The translations under genes and the position numbers were made by a program. From Frigidibacter sp. RF13 (GTDB lineage: Bacteria; Pseudomonadota; Alphaproteobacteria; Rhodobacterales; Rhodobacteraceae), in assembly GCF_026626305.1 (NCBI RefSeq), contig NZ_JAPNUE010000001.1, positions 930,001 to 994,000 on the forward strand: 64,000 nucleotides of DNA, read 5' to 3'. Of this stretch, positions 9,525 to 17,679 are shown one piece after another. The notes beneath the pieces are model-generated. The model saw only the letters and a program-made list of their open reading frames with translations, was not told where the DNA came from and made no database searches. Within the stretch, counting starts at the first letter, position 1; each line of letters opens with the position of its first letter.

Positions 9525-10304
9525 ATGCTGAACCGCATGTCAAAGCCCCGTGCCGATGCCATCGCCCAGGAGTTTCCCGCCGCGCCGCGCGAGCGGTTCG
9601 TGATGGACCGGCACTATCTGCTCTGCACCGTCAAAGGTGTGCTCAAGATGGAGGCAGAGGGCCGCGAATGGTCGCTCCCCCCCGCCCGCGCAGCCCTGAT
9701 CCGCGCGGGCGTTCCGGTCGACTGCACGCTTCCCCAACCCGTCGCGGCTGCCTCGGTGCTCTTCGACGAGGGATTCATTCCCGCACCCGAACGCGGCCTT
9801 GCAGTCTTCGATCTGTCGCCGCTGGCGCGCAGCCTTGTGCGCGAAGCGCGGCGCCTCGGGGGCGCCGAGGGCCCGGGCGAAGGCTATGCGGGCGCGATCT
9901 TTTCTGCGCTTGGGGCGGTGGCGCTCGACCTCGCCCTGACCCCTTCCCCGGCCTGGATCAGCAGCCCACGGACACCGGCGCTCAGACGGGCGCTCGATCT
10001 GACTTCAGCGGCGCTCGAAGGACGGCCCAGCGCGACCGAGATCGCGGCAGCCGCCGGTCTGTCGCCGCGCAGCCTCGCCCGTCATTGTGCCGATGAACTT
10101 GGCCTGACGTGGCGCGCGGCACTGCGCAGGATCCGTATGATCCGCGCGATGGAACTTCTGGCATCCGAGCCGATGGGCGTGGCCGAGACCGCTTTCGCGA
10201 CCGGATATGATTCCGTGTCGTCCTTTACCGAAGCCTTCCGCGATTTCGCGGGATGCTCGCCCCGCGTCTACCGCGCGCGCTTCGACGAGCTTGGGGACGC
10301 CTGA
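9525..10304 (+). CDS. AraC-family transcriptional regulator
   Basis: Protein of 259 residues. The N-terminal half is a cupin-like sensing domain. The C-terminal hundred residues hold two helix-turn-helix motifs (PSATEIAAAAGLSPRSLAR and MGVAETAFATGYDSVSSF) and end with the AraC signature FRDFAGCSPRVYRARF. The start is uncertain: TTG at 9501 overlaps the ABM gene, ATG at 9525 was chosen, and ATG at 9537 is also possible; none has a strong ribosome site. It probably controls the ABM gene upstream of it (inference). It is convergent with rpsD across a strong terminator. Confidence 0.85.
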   Translation: MLNRMSKPRADAIAQEFPAAPRERFVMDRHYLLCTVKGVLKMEAEGREWSLPPARAALIRAGVPVDCTLPQPVAAASVLFDEGFIPAPERGLAVFDLSPLARSLVREARRLGGAEGPGEGYAGAIFSALGAVALDLALTPSPAWISSPRTPALRRALDLTSAALEGRPSATEIAAAAGLSPRSLARHCADELGLTWRAALRRIRMIRAMELLASEPMGVAETAFATGYDSVSSFTEAFRDFAGCSPRVYRARFDELGDA

Positions 10305-10333
10305 CCGTAGGTCCAGTCGCTGACCGAAATGGA

Positions 10334-10358
10334 AAAGGCCGCCCAGTGGGCGGCCTTT
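10334..10358. terminator. Bidirectional terminator between the araC-type gene and rpsD
   Basis: Perfect 11-bp stem AAAGGCCGCCC/GGGCGGCCTTT with a 3-nt AGT loop. T-runs occur on either strand, so it can end both convergent transcripts. Confidence 0.85.
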
Positions 10359-10384
10359 CCGGAGTGCGTCGGTCCAGCGAAGGA

Positions 10385-11005
10385 TCAGTTCTTCGCGTAG
10401 AATTCGACCACGAGGTTCGGTTCCATCTGCACCGGATAGGGCACGTCGCCCAGGCCCGGGGTGCGCACGAAGGTCGCGGTCATCTTGTGGTGGTCGGCTT
10501 CCAGATAATCCGGCACGTCACGCTCGACGAGCGCCACGGCTTCCAGAACGATCGCCAGCTGGCGCGACTTGTCGCGGACAGCGATCACGTCGCCTTCCTT
10601 CACCCGGTAGGAGGCGATGTTGACGCGGGTGCCGTTCACGGTCACATGGCCGTGGTTCACGAACTGGCGGGCGGCGAAAATGGTCGGCACGAACTTGGCG
10701 CGATAGACGACCGCGTCGAGACGGCGCTCCAGCAGGCCGATGAGGTTCGCACCGGTGTCGCCCTTGACCCGTTCGGCTTCGGCGTAGATGCGGCGGAACT
10801 GCTTTTCGGTCAGGTCGCCGTAATAGCCCTTCAGCTTCTGCTTGGCGCGGAGCTGGGTACCGAAATCGGAAAGCTTGCCCTTGCGGCGCTGGCCGTGCTG
10901 GCCGGGGCCATATTCGCGGCGGTTCACGGGGCTCTTCGGACGGCCCCAGATGTTTTCGCCCATGCGGCGGTCGATCTTGTACTTGGCAGAGGTGCGTTTG
11001 GTCAC
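10385..11005 (-). CDS. rpsD: 30S ribosomal protein S4
   Basis: Primary 16S-binding protein of 206 residues. The N-terminal RMGENIWG and GPGQHGQRR region and the S4 RNA-binding domain ([28 protein letters not shown]) are clear. It stands alone, away from the large ribosomal operons, as is usual in Rhodobacteraceae. The 284-base upstream region (11006-11289) holds a GC-rich inverted repeat (CCCGGG...CCCGGG near 11131-11150) that could be part of its leader; nothing else was seen there. Confidence 0.97.
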   Translation of the reverse strand: MTKRTSAKYKIDRRMGENIWGRPKSPVNRREYGPGQHGQRRKGKLSDFGTQLRAKQKLKGYYGDLTEKQFRRIYAEAERVKGDTGANLIGLLERRLDAVVYRAKFVPTIFAARQFVNHGHVTVNGTRVNIASYRVKEGDVIAVRDKSRQLAIVLEAVALVERDVPDYLEADHHKMTATFVRTPGLGDVPYPVQMEPNLVVEFYAKN

Positions 11006-11289
11006 CGCTGATCTCCTTCTATGTGCCGCCCCCTGACGGAGGCTATGAAGGGCGTTGTCCTTTTCCCTCGCGGTTTCCCGGACGGGACGACAGGCTTCCC
11101 CTTGCGGGGTCCACCAACACCAATGAAAACCCCGGGCCTCTCGACCCGGGACGGCGGGCTTATAGAGGAGCGGCGGGCAGAGTCAATGCCCCTCCCCCGT
11201 GGATGGGCCGCGCTTCGCCCCCGGGCACCCGTTAGCCGCTTCTTAGCGTTTCTCGGGCAGATTTCTTACCGGGTACGAAAAGGGGTGCG

Positions 11290-11607
11290 ATGATGGGTGA
11301 GGCGACGTTGGCCGCGCTTGAACGGTTTCTGGTCGAGGATGTGATCCTCACCCTCGGCAACCTTCGGGGCTGGATCGCCTGGCTGGCGGACCCCGCAACG
11401 CACCTCGACCGGGACATGCTGTCAACCTTCCTCGAGCGGCTCGATCACCAGCTGGAGCTTCTGCAGGACCGGGCGCGCGCCGTGTGCATCGGCCCGCAGG
11501 CGCCGGGTTCCGGCGTGACGCTCGACGGCCTTCTGCGCGACGCGCTCAACAGCGATTTGCCCGAAACGGCGCCTGCCTTCCGGTCGCGGCGCGCGGGGCT
11601 TGGCTGA
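11290..11607 (+). CDS. Hypothetical protein
   Basis: Unrecognised acidic, helical protein of 105 residues with no signal peptide or membrane segment. AAAAGGGG lies six to nine bases before tandem ATG codons (11290 and 11293), which is the main reason for believing the gene. The codon use matches its neighbours. It ends 12 bases before the convergent Hint-domain gene. No function can be proposed. Confidence 0.5.
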   Translation: MMGEATLAALERFLVEDVILTLGNLRGWIAWLADPATHLDRDMLSTFLERLDHQLELLQDRARAVCIGPQAPGSGVTLDGLLRDALNSDLPETAPAFRSRRAGLG

Positions 11608-11618
11608 TCCGCCCCGGT

Positions 11619-12242
11619 TCAGGCAGCAATATCGCGCGGAGCGTACCGGTCGCTCTCTGCCTCAAGAAGTCCAAGCAGGTCCGCTGCCCGCCAGGGCTCC
11701 AGCTCTGGATAGAGAGCCGAGCGATCCGCGCCGCCGACCGATCCGCAGCGGATCATCGTGCCGGAATTGACGAAAATCGTCTCTTCGCGGTCAAAGCACA
11801 GGCTGACCATCTCGGTCGGCGCTTGCAACTGCACCCTTTGGATGCCGCGATAACCTACCAGCATATCCGCGCGCAGGACGACGGCCGCCGCGTCGAACAG
11901 CGCCTCGATCAGGGGTGCGGTGACCAGAAGGCGCTGGCCCGGCTTCAGCCAGACATCGCAGCAATTGTCGAGCGCACCGCCCGGAAAATGGATCAGCGAC
12001 CGCCCGCCACCCGGCAACGCGGCCGCGTGTGTGACCGAGCGCAGCGGCACGAGGCCGCCTTCGTAGGTCGGAACGTTTGTACCCGACAAAAGCTCTCCCG
12101 CCGGGCGCCAGCCGTCGGCGGTCTCGACCAGCGTATCGGCGCGCAGGCCGGTACGGGCCGACCCGGGCGCTGCGACAAGCAGATCGGGGGTCAGCAGAAG
12201 CTTCGCGTCGGGACGGAAGCTCGAAGGCGACGGCATGAACAT
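11619..12242 (-). CDS. Hint (Hedgehog/intein-type) domain protein
   Basis: Protein of 207 residues resembling the Hint_2 proteins that are abundant in Rhodobacteraceae. The pattern DTLVETADGWRPAGELLSG followed by VPLRSVTHA and LVTAPLIEALF matches the N-terminal Hint fold. The usual starting Cys of a self-cleaving Hint domain is not visible (GLRADTLVET where CxxxTLI is expected), so autoprocessing is doubtful. ATG at 12242 was chosen over 12236 because GAGAGGA lies seven bases before it. No neighbouring secreted repeat protein is present. The function is unknown. Confidence 0.65.
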   Translation of the reverse strand: MFMPSPSSFRPDAKLLLTPDLLVAAPGSARTGLRADTLVETADGWRPAGELLSGTNVPTYEGGLVPLRSVTHAAALPGGGRSLIHFPGGALDNCCDVWLKPGQRLLVTAPLIEALFDAAAVVLRADMLVGYRGIQRVQLQAPTEMVSLCFDREETIFVNSGTMIRCGSVGGADRSALYPELEPWRAADLLGLLEAESDRYAPRDIAA

Positions 12243-12607
12243 CGACGGTTCCTCTCGCAAGCCCCGGGCCGGTCTTGGCCGCATTAACCTGTGGGGCGGT
12301 ATCCTGATGGCGCTCCGGGAATCCGCCATCATTTCGGCCCAGAACAGACAATTTTCCGGCACTTTTTCGCCGCCATCCTTAATCGGCCTCGGAAGACGCC
12401 TTTTGGCAACCAAACGCTCCCGGCTTAACCGAACCGTAACCAGAACTCTCTGCAAGCGTTTGAAAGAACTCTGTTTATCTGAGCTACGGACCGCTGAAAA
12501 ACAGCCGTCAGCGCGACAGGTACGGATCGATTCGCGCTCCGACCGATTACGGAAACGCCCGCTTGGCGCGCCCAACGCCGATTTCTGCGCCGGTTGCGTT
12601 TTTCCTC
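12243..12607. other. Noncoding stretch before tRNA-Gly
   Basis: About 365 bases between the Hint gene start and the tRNA promoter. It is more AT-rich than its surroundings and includes GAACCGTAACCAGAACTC-type sequence. No convincing reading frame or structure was seen. It presumably carries the promoter of the Hint gene. Confidence 0.4.
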
Positions 12608-12636
12608 TTGCAGGCGGCGGACGAAGACACTAAATC
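12608..12636 (+). promoter_or_regulatory. Candidate promoter of tRNA-Gly
   Basis: TTGCAG, 17 bases, TAAATC. The second element ends 18 bases before the tRNA, so transcription would start a few bases before the mature 5' end. Confidence 0.4.
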
Positions 12637-12653
12637 CCGCCGCACCCAAGGAT

Positions 12654-12728
12654 GCGGGCGTAGCTCAGGGGTAGAGCATAACCTTGCCAAGGTTAGGGTC
12701 GGGCGTTCGAATCGCCTCGCCCGCTCCA
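12654..12728 (+). tRNA. tRNA-Gly (anticodon GCC)
   Basis: Complete 75-base cloverleaf. The acceptor stem is GCGGGCG/CGCCCGC; the D arm is GCTC/GAGC; the anticodon stem is TAACC/GGTTA around TTGCCAA; the T arm contains TTCGAAT. The discriminator T and an encoded CCA end follow. A strong terminator starts four bases downstream, so it is transcribed alone. Confidence 0.97.
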
Positions 12729-12731
12729 TTC

Positions 12732-12759
12732 AAAAGGGCACCGGAAACGGTGCCCTTTT
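12732..12759. terminator. Terminator after tRNA-Gly
   Basis: Perfect 12-bp stem AAAAGGGCACCG/CGGTGCCCTTTT with a GAAA tetraloop. It can also serve the convergent DUF2306 gene. Confidence 0.9.
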
Positions 12760-12770
12760 GTGTTTTCCGG

Positions 12771-13382
12771 TCATACGGCCGACGCGGCTCGGACCTTGCG
12801 CCGCCGCAGCACGAAGAGTTCAAGGAGCGTGAGATTGACAAGCCAGCAGGCCCAGGCCGTGACATCGTAGGTCTCGGTCGAGGTCCAGCCGGCCGCCATC
12901 AACGGCGCCATGATTAGCCTGAGCGTGACTGAAGAGAAGGTCAGGGCAGCCGACCGCAGCATCCAGCACCGATGGCCGGCAAGATCGCCGCGCCGTGCGA
13001 GCCAGATCGCCCGGGCCGTCGCCCCGATCCAGCCCAGCGCCAACAGCGCGAAACCCGCCGCCGCCCAGAGGCTCCCACGGAACCAGGGCAACATGACCAG
13101 CGAGGCGACCCCACCAACCAGAACCGACAGCGCATAGAGATAGCCCAACCGCCGGTGCCAGCGGGGCCAGAGGCGCCGCAGACCGGCCGATGTCTGCAGG
13201 GGCGCAAGCGCAAGCGCCAGCGGGCCGAAGATCAGATGCGACAGGGCCGATGGTGCGTTCTCAGGGAAATAATAGGCCAGGTCCGGCATGCTCAGCGCCA
13301 TCGGTTCGAGAAGCGCGCGGAAGGTCAGAAGGACCAGAAGAAGCGAAAGCGCCTGGTAGAGCCAGACGAGTATCATACGCAT
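12771..13382 (-). CDS. DUF2306 family membrane protein
   Basis: Protein of 203 residues with about six hydrophobic helices (first at residues 4-24). It carries histidine-rich features typical of DUF2306 (HLIFGPLALALAPLQ, WHRRLGYLYA, GHRCWMLRS), a family with a possible haem-binding membrane fold but no proven function. It is divergent from a TetR regulator. The 81-base shared region carries two copies of a TTGAC-N3-GT(C/A)AA element, so TetR control is likely (inference). Confidence 0.75.
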   Translation of the reverse strand: MRMILVWLYQALSLLLVLLTFRALLEPMALSMPDLAYYFPENAPSALSHLIFGPLALALAPLQTSAGLRRLWPRWHRRLGYLYALSVLVGGVASLVMLPWFRGSLWAAAGFALLALGWIGATARAIWLARRGDLAGHRCWMLRSAALTFSSVTLRLIMAPLMAAGWTSTETYDVTAWACWLVNLTLLELFVLRRRKVRAASAV

Positions 13383-13392
13383 TTGCCGCCCC

Positions 13393-13441
13393 TTGACAGT
13401 GTAAAGTTACGCCACCATAAGAGCAATGTTGACGGCGTCAA
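13393..13441. promoter_or_regulatory. Paired TetR-type operator sites
   Basis: TTGACAGTGTAAA at 13393-13405 and the perfect inverted repeat TTGACGGCGTCAA at 13429-13441 share the pattern TTGAC-N3-GT(C/A)AA and start 36 bases apart. They lie between the DUF2306 gene and the TetR gene. The first also contains a TTGACA that could be a -35 element. Confidence 0.5.
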
Positions 13442-13463
13442 GATGACCTGCGATGCCGTAAAT

Positions 13464-14075
13464 ATGAGTAGTAGGCCCAAATCCCCCCACCACCACGGCA
13501 ACTTGCGCGTGGCCCTTGTCGATGCGGGCCTCGCCATCTTGTTGGAAGAGGGCCTGGGCGGGCTGACGCTCCGGCGCGCGGCGGCGCGGGCGGGCGTCAG
13601 CCACGCCGCCCCCGCCCATCATTTCGACGGACTCTCGGGCCTGATGACCGCGATTGCGACCCGGGCCTACGGGATGTTTGCCGACCGGCTCGCGGCCGGG
13701 CGCGACCTTCCGGCGAAGGGTGATGAAGAGCGCCTGCTGAACATCTGCCTCGCCTATCTCGATTTCTCGCGCGATCACGCCGGGCTGTTCGACCTGATGT
13801 TCGTCTCCCCCGGCCCCGACCGCGACGATCCGACGCTGAAGGCCGCCGGGGCCGAGGCCTATCAGATCCTGCGCGAGGGCTGCCGCCCGTTCGCCGCCGA
13901 CGGCACTGCCGACCCGGTAGTCGAGATTGCCGTCTGGACCATGGTTCACGGCTATGCGCTCCTCGGCCTTTCGAGCCCGGAAAGCCCCAAGCGCCAGATC
14001 GTCGAAATCCCCCCCTTCGCTGCGCTTCTGCGCCGCCTTCTCAGTAGGCGCGACCACTCGAAGACCGACGGATAA
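13464..14075 (+). CDS. TetR/AcrR-family transcriptional regulator
   Basis: Protein of 203 residues. The N-terminal helix-turn-helix ([20 protein letters not shown], then [12 protein letters not shown]) is typical of TetR proteins, and the rest is a helical ligand-binding domain with a WHG-type motif ([12 protein letters not shown]). ATG 13464 was chosen; an in-frame ATG at 13443 would overlap the operator-like palindrome. The likely target is the divergent DUF2306 gene plus its own promoter. Confidence 0.85.
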   Translation: MSSRPKSPHHHGNLRVALVDAGLAILLEEGLGGLTLRRAAARAGVSHAAPAHHFDGLSGLMTAIATRAYGMFADRLAAGRDLPAKGDEERLLNICLAYLDFSRDHAGLFDLMFVSPGPDRDDPTLKAAGAEAYQILREGCRPFAADGTADPVVEIAVWTMVHGYALLGLSSPESPKRQIVEIPPFAALLRRLLSRRDHSKTDG

Positions 14076-14188
14076 ACCTGCAACCCCGAAGAAATCCGAT
14101 AGATCGACCGGGCGGCGCCTGCTAGATGGACACCTTCAAGCGACGCACCGCGATCGAGAATGCTTTTCATCGACAGGATGGAGCGTTA

Positions 14189-14207
14189 GGAGAGGTCCGA
14201 AAGGACC
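14189..14207 (+). promoter_or_regulatory. Ribosome site with GNRA hairpin before hisF
   Basis: AGGAG at 14189-14193 is separated from the hisF ATG by the hairpin GGTCC-GAAA-GGACC (14194-14207). The hairpin contains a second, normally spaced AAGGA. Folding would hide the second site and bring the first one closer. Confidence 0.35.
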
Positions 14208-14211
14208 ACCC

Positions 14212-14973
14212 ATGCTCAAGATCCGCATCATTCCCTGCCTCGACGTGGCCGATGGTCGCGTGGTCAAGGGCGTGAATTTCGTTGACCTCGTGGATGCGGG
14301 CGACCCGGTCGAGGCGGCCAAGGCCTATGATGCGGCAGGCGCCGACGAGTTGTGCTTTCTCGACATCCACGCGACCCACGAGAACCGCGGCACGATGTTC
14401 GACCTCGTCACCCGTACGGCCGAACAATGCTACATCCCCCTGACCGTGGGCGGTGGCGTCCGTACGCATGAGGATGTCCGCGCCCTTCTCCTGGCCGGCG
14501 CCGACAAGGTCTCGTTCAACTCCGCCGCCGTGGCGAACCCCGACGTGGTGGCGGAGGCAGCGGACCGGTTCGGCTCGCAGTGCATCGTCGTCGCCATCGA
14601 CGCGAAGACCGTGGAACCGGGCCGCTGGGAAATCTTCACCCATGGCGGGCGGAAAGCCACCGGCATCGACGCCGTCGAATTCGCCCGCACCGTCGCCGCG
14701 AAGGGCGCGGGCGAAATCCTCCTGACGTCAATGGACCGCGACGGCACGCGGGCAGGCTTCAACCTGCCCTTGACCCGCGCCATCGCCGATGCCGTCGACC
14801 TGCCGGTGATCGCCTCGGGCGGCGTCGGCACGCTCGACCACCTCGTCGAGGGCGTGACCGAGGGCCACGCGAGCGCCGTCCTCGCCGCGTCGATCTTCCA
14901 TTTCGGCACCTACACGATCCGCGAAGCCAAGGACCACATGGCCCGCGCGGGCATTCCAATGAGGCTTTCATGA
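14212..14973 (+). CDS. hisF: Imidazole glycerol phosphate synthase cyclase subunit
   Basis: TIM-barrel cyclase of 253 residues, the standard length, which turns PRFAR plus ammonia into imidazole glycerol phosphate and AICAR, together with His[15 protein letters not shown] with the catalytic Asp, [23 protein letters not shown] with the second catalytic Asp, and ASGGVG are all present. The next gene, hisE, starts inside its stop codon. hisH and hisA are not in the window. Confidence 0.97.
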   Translation: MLKIRIIPCLDVADGRVVKGVNFVDLVDAGDPVEAAKAYDAAGADELCFLDIHATHENRGTMFDLVTRTAEQCYIPLTVGGGVRTHEDVRALLLAGADKVSFNSAAVANPDVVAEAADRFGSQCIVVAIDAKTVEPGRWEIFTHGGRKATGIDAVEFARTVAAKGAGEILLTSMDRDGTRAGFNLPLTRAIADAVDLPVIASGGVGTLDHLVEGVTEGHASAVLAASIFHFGTYTIREAKDHMARAGIPMRLS

Positions 14974-15281
14974 CCGCGCTTGACCGTCTTGCCGCCACCA
15001 TCGCGGCCCGCAAGGGCGCCGATCCCGAAAGTTCCTGGACGGCGAAGCTCCTCGCCAAAGGGCCGGAGAAATGCGCCGAGAAGTTCGGTGAAGAAGCCGT
15101 CGAGGCGGTGATCGAGGCGGTGAAGGGCGACCGCGACCGGCTGACCGCCGAGGCGGCGGATGTGCTTTACCACCTGCTCGTCATGCTTGCCGCGCGTGAG
15201 GTGACGCTTGCCGATGTTCTGGCGGAACTGGAGCGGCGCGAGGGCACGTCGGGGCTTGCCGAAAAGGCCTCCCGTGGCTGA
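14970..15281 (+). CDS. hisE: Phosphoribosyl-ATP pyrophosphatase
   Basis: Protein of 103 residues of the all-alpha MazG-like HisE family, hydrolysing PR-ATP to PR-AMP in histidine synthesis. [24 protein letters not shown] and the downstream [13 protein letters not shown] carry the metal-binding glutamates and Asp. The ATG overlaps the hisF stop (ATGA), showing translational coupling. It is a separate protein, not fused to HisI. Confidence 0.95.
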   Translation: MTALDRLAATIAARKGADPESSWTAKLLAKGPEKCAEKFGEEAVEAVIEAVKGDRDRLTAEAADVLYHLLVMLAAREVTLADVLAELERREGTSGLAEKASRG

Positions 15282-15326
15282 GCCGCGCGAGGAGGCACGC
15301 AGTGCAACGACGAGCCCATCTCAGGC
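15278..15326. repeat. Dispersed intergenic hairpin repeat, copy 2
   Basis: The 29-base core at 15288-15316 is identical to 4458-4486. The outer arms differ: CTGAG (15278-15282) can pair with CTCAG (15322-15326). It lies between the convergent ends of hisE and the MATE gene, where it may act as a terminator. Confidence 0.6.
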
Positions 15327-16628
15327 CAAGGCCTGCTCGATCCTTGGATAGCGCCGCCCAAGGCTGATCGCACGGAAAACGAACATCAGAAGCAGCGCCG
15401 CCCACAGGCCGTCATTGCCGAAAGCCATGGGCAGCAGCCAGAGTGCCGGGATGTAGAACACCGCCATCTCGATCATCGCCATCCGCATGTCGCGGCCGCG
15501 CGTCGCGCCGATGAAAATGCCGTCGAGCATCCAACAGGCAATGCCGACCACCGGCGACAAGGCCACCCAGAAAAGCCAGCCGCGCGCCGCGGCACGGACG
15601 TCCGGTTCGGTCGTCATCAGATCGATAATGGAAGGCCCCGCCAGCCAGAAGCCCAGCCCCAAGAGGATCGCGCCCCCTGCCCCCCATTGCGACGGCAGCC
15701 AGGCCGAGCGACGCAAGAGCGGCACCGACCGCGCGCCCACCGCCTGCCCGACCAAAGCCTCGGCGGCAAAGGCGAAGCCGTCGAGCGCATAAGCGGTAAT
15801 TTCCAGGAACTGCAGAAGCACCTGATTGGCGGCGAGCGTCACGTCGCCAAACCGGGCGCCAAGGAAAACGAACGAGGTAAAAGCGCCCTGCAGGATGATC
15901 GAACGCAGCATGATATCGCCATTGACCGAGGCCATGCGGCGCAGTTTCGCTCTATCAAAGATCCGCGCCCGGTCTTTCAGCGCCGCTGCCGATAGCCCGT
16001 TCCGGCACAGGAACAGGCCAAGCGCCAGCCCCGTCCATTCGGCGATCAGCGTCGCGACCGCCACACCTTCCACCCCCCAGCCAAAGCCAAGGACGAACCA
16101 GAGATCCAGAAGAATGTTCAGCCCATTCATCCAGAACTGCAGCACCAGCACCGACCGCGTGCGTTCGGCCGCAATCAGCCAGCCGGTCACCGCATAGATC
16201 GCGATGGTCGCGGGGGCACCCCAGATGCGGATGGCAAGATAGTCCCGCGCCAGTGTTTCGACCTCGGCCGAAGCGGGTGCCACGTGAAAGGCCAGCGCGA
16301 AGACCGGCACCTGCAGCAGGACGAAGGCCGCGCCTGCTGCAAAGGCGATCATCAGCGCCCGGATCAGGATCGCGCCCTGTTCCTTGCGGTCGCCCGCGCC
16401 CAGCGCCTGCGCGGCCAGTCCGGTTGTGCCCATCCGCAGAAAGCCGAAGGCCCAATAGAAGGTGGCCAGCGCCACCGCGCCGATCCCCACCGCGCCGATC
16501 GGCGCGGCGAGGCCCATCTGGCCCACGACCCCTGTGTCGACGGCGCCCAGCAGCGGAACGGTCGCGTTCGACAGGACGATCGGCGCCGCGATCCTGAAGA
16601 CGCGGGCGTGGGTGACGGGCTCGCTCAC
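15321..16628 (-). CDS. MATE-family efflux transporter (DinF-like)
   Basis: Inner-membrane protein of 435 residues with about twelve hydrophobic segments in two similar halves. FRIAAPIVLSNATVPLLGAVDTG near the start is characteristic of the DinF branch of Na+- or H+-coupled MATE exporters. The start is GTG at 16628, two bases after the stop of the preceding thioesterase gene. Substrate unknown. It ends within the arm of a dispersed hairpin repeat. Confidence 0.9.
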   Translation of the reverse strand: MSEPVTHARVFRIAAPIVLSNATVPLLGAVDTGVVGQMGLAAPIGAVGIGAVALATFYWAFGFLRMGTTGLAAQALGAGDRKEQGAILIRALMIAFAAGAAFVLLQVPVFALAFHVAPASAEVETLARDYLAIRIWGAPATIAIYAVTGWLIAAERTRSVLVLQFWMNGLNILLDLWFVLGFGWGVEGVAVATLIAEWTGLALGLFLCRNGLSAAALKDRARIFDRAKLRRMASVNGDIMLRSIILQGAFTSFVFLGARFGDVTLAANQVLLQFLEITAYALDGFAFAAEALVGQAVGARSVPLLRRSAWLPSQWGAGGAILLGLGFWLAGPSIIDLMTTEPDVRAAARGWLFWVALSPVVGIACWMLDGIFIGATRGRDMRMAMIEMAVFYIPALWLLPMAFGNDGLWAALLLMFVFRAISLGRRYPRIEQALA

Positions 16629-16629
16629 C

Positions 16630-17145
16630 TCAGGGCTCCGGGCGTTCAGGCATCAGGAAATGGCCCGTTGCCTGAGCGAAGAGCCGCGAGCGGTTGTCCT
16701 GCCACGCTTCGACATGAACTGAGGCATAGCGCCGCCCCGACCGGTTGACCCGCGCCCGCGCATAGGCGTCGCGTGGCAGGCCACTGCGCAGGTAATCAAC
16801 CGTGAAATCGATGGTCTTCGGCAGCCGCGGCAGACCGCCGCCCGCCAGCCGCGCGGCATCGAGCGCGCCGCTTTCCAGATCTTCCCAGATCATCGTCCAG
16901 CTCAGTTCGACGATGGAGGCGACCTCGAGGAAAGCCGCCGTCACCCCGCCGTGCAGGGCGGGCAAAAGCGGATTACCGATATGGCTTTCATGGAACGGCA
17001 GGACGGCGGTCAGCTCGTCTCCGCGCCGGTCGAACTCGATACCGAGGAAGCGGATATAGGGCACGCCCTCGACCAGCGCTTTCAGCGCGGCGTCGCGGCG
17101 GCCCTTTACCAGATGGACGGGCTCGGGCGGCGGGCGGCGGCTCAT
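16630..17145 (-). CDS. PaaI-family hotdog thioesterase
   Basis: Protein of 171 residues with one hotdog domain. The PaaI signature is seen as [15 protein letters not shown], followed by [12 protein letters not shown] and a C-terminal FAQATGHFL. Such enzymes hydrolyse acyl-CoA thioesters; the acyl group cannot be told. Its start overlaps the stop of a second, similar thioesterase gene by four bases, so the two are coupled and may form a heteromer. Confidence 0.8.
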   Translation of the reverse strand: MSRRPPPEPVHLVKGRRDAALKALVEGVPYIRFLGIEFDRRGDELTAVLPFHESHIGNPLLPALHGGVTAAFLEVASIVELSWTMIWEDLESGALDAARLAGGGLPRLPKTIDFTVDYLRSGLPRDAYARARVNRSGRRYASVHVEAWQDNRSRLFAQATGHFLMPERPEP

Positions 17146-17579
17146 TTGCCCGCCTCCCCTCGTTCGACCGTGAAAGCGCCGGTCGCCATGGCGACGATTC
17201 GCGCCTCGTCCTCGTCATGCGCGGTTGCGCGCACGAAGGCGACCGAGCGGGTGACATTGTAGCATTCCGCCCGCGCCGTAATCCTTTGGCCGGGCGTCGC
17301 GGACCGCATGTAGTCGATCCGCAGATCCAGCGTCGCCGTCCCGCGCGGCGCGGACGGATGGCTCATCACCGCCGTGCCGCAGCAGGTATCCATCAGCGCC
17401 GAAACCGCGCCGCCGTGAATGACCCGCGTCTCCGGATCGCCGATCAGCCGCTCGTCATAGGGCATCGAGATTGAGGCCGTCCCCGCCCCGATCGCATCGA
17501 GCTTCATGCCGAGCGCGCGGGCATGCGGCAGCGCCGCCACGAACTGGGCGCCGATCTTCAGCTTTTCGGTCTCGGTCAT
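17142..17579 (-). CDS. PaaI-family hotdog thioesterase
   Basis: Protein of 145 residues with the hotdog signature [16 protein letters not shown], then [15 protein letters not shown] and [13 protein letters not shown] at 17579 was preferred to the adjacent GTG because GGAG lies five bases before it. It is the first gene of a thioesterase-thioesterase-MATE transcription unit and is divergent from the metal exporter gene; 100 bases separate them. Confidence 0.8.
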   Translation of the reverse strand: MTETEKLKIGAQFVAALPHARALGMKLDAIGAGTASISMPYDERLIGDPETRVIHGGAVSALMDTCCGTAVMSHPSAPRGTATLDLRIDYMRSATPGQRITARAECYNVTRSVAFVRATAHDEDEARIVAMATGAFTVERGEAGK

Positions 17580-17647
17580 CACATCTCCGGCGTCAGAGGC
17601 CCCCGGCAGTTATTCGCGCTTGCAAAACCGCCCGCAAGCGCTATCTT

Positions 17648-17670
17648 TTGCAATTGAGAATTAGTCGCAA
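17648..17670. promoter_or_regulatory. Fur/Mur-like metal box
   Basis: A 23-base element bounded by TTGC and GCAA with TGAGAATTA in the middle, close to the TGCAAnTGAGAATnA pattern of Fur-family sites. It ends nine bases before the ATG of the exporter gene, a position that would block ribosome or polymerase access. Confidence 0.5.
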
Positions 17671-17679
17671 GAAAGCAAG

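Noticed and set aside
11131-11150. Riboswitch or attenuator in front of rpsD
   Set aside because: One GC-rich dyad without a T-tract is too little evidence for a regulatory leader.
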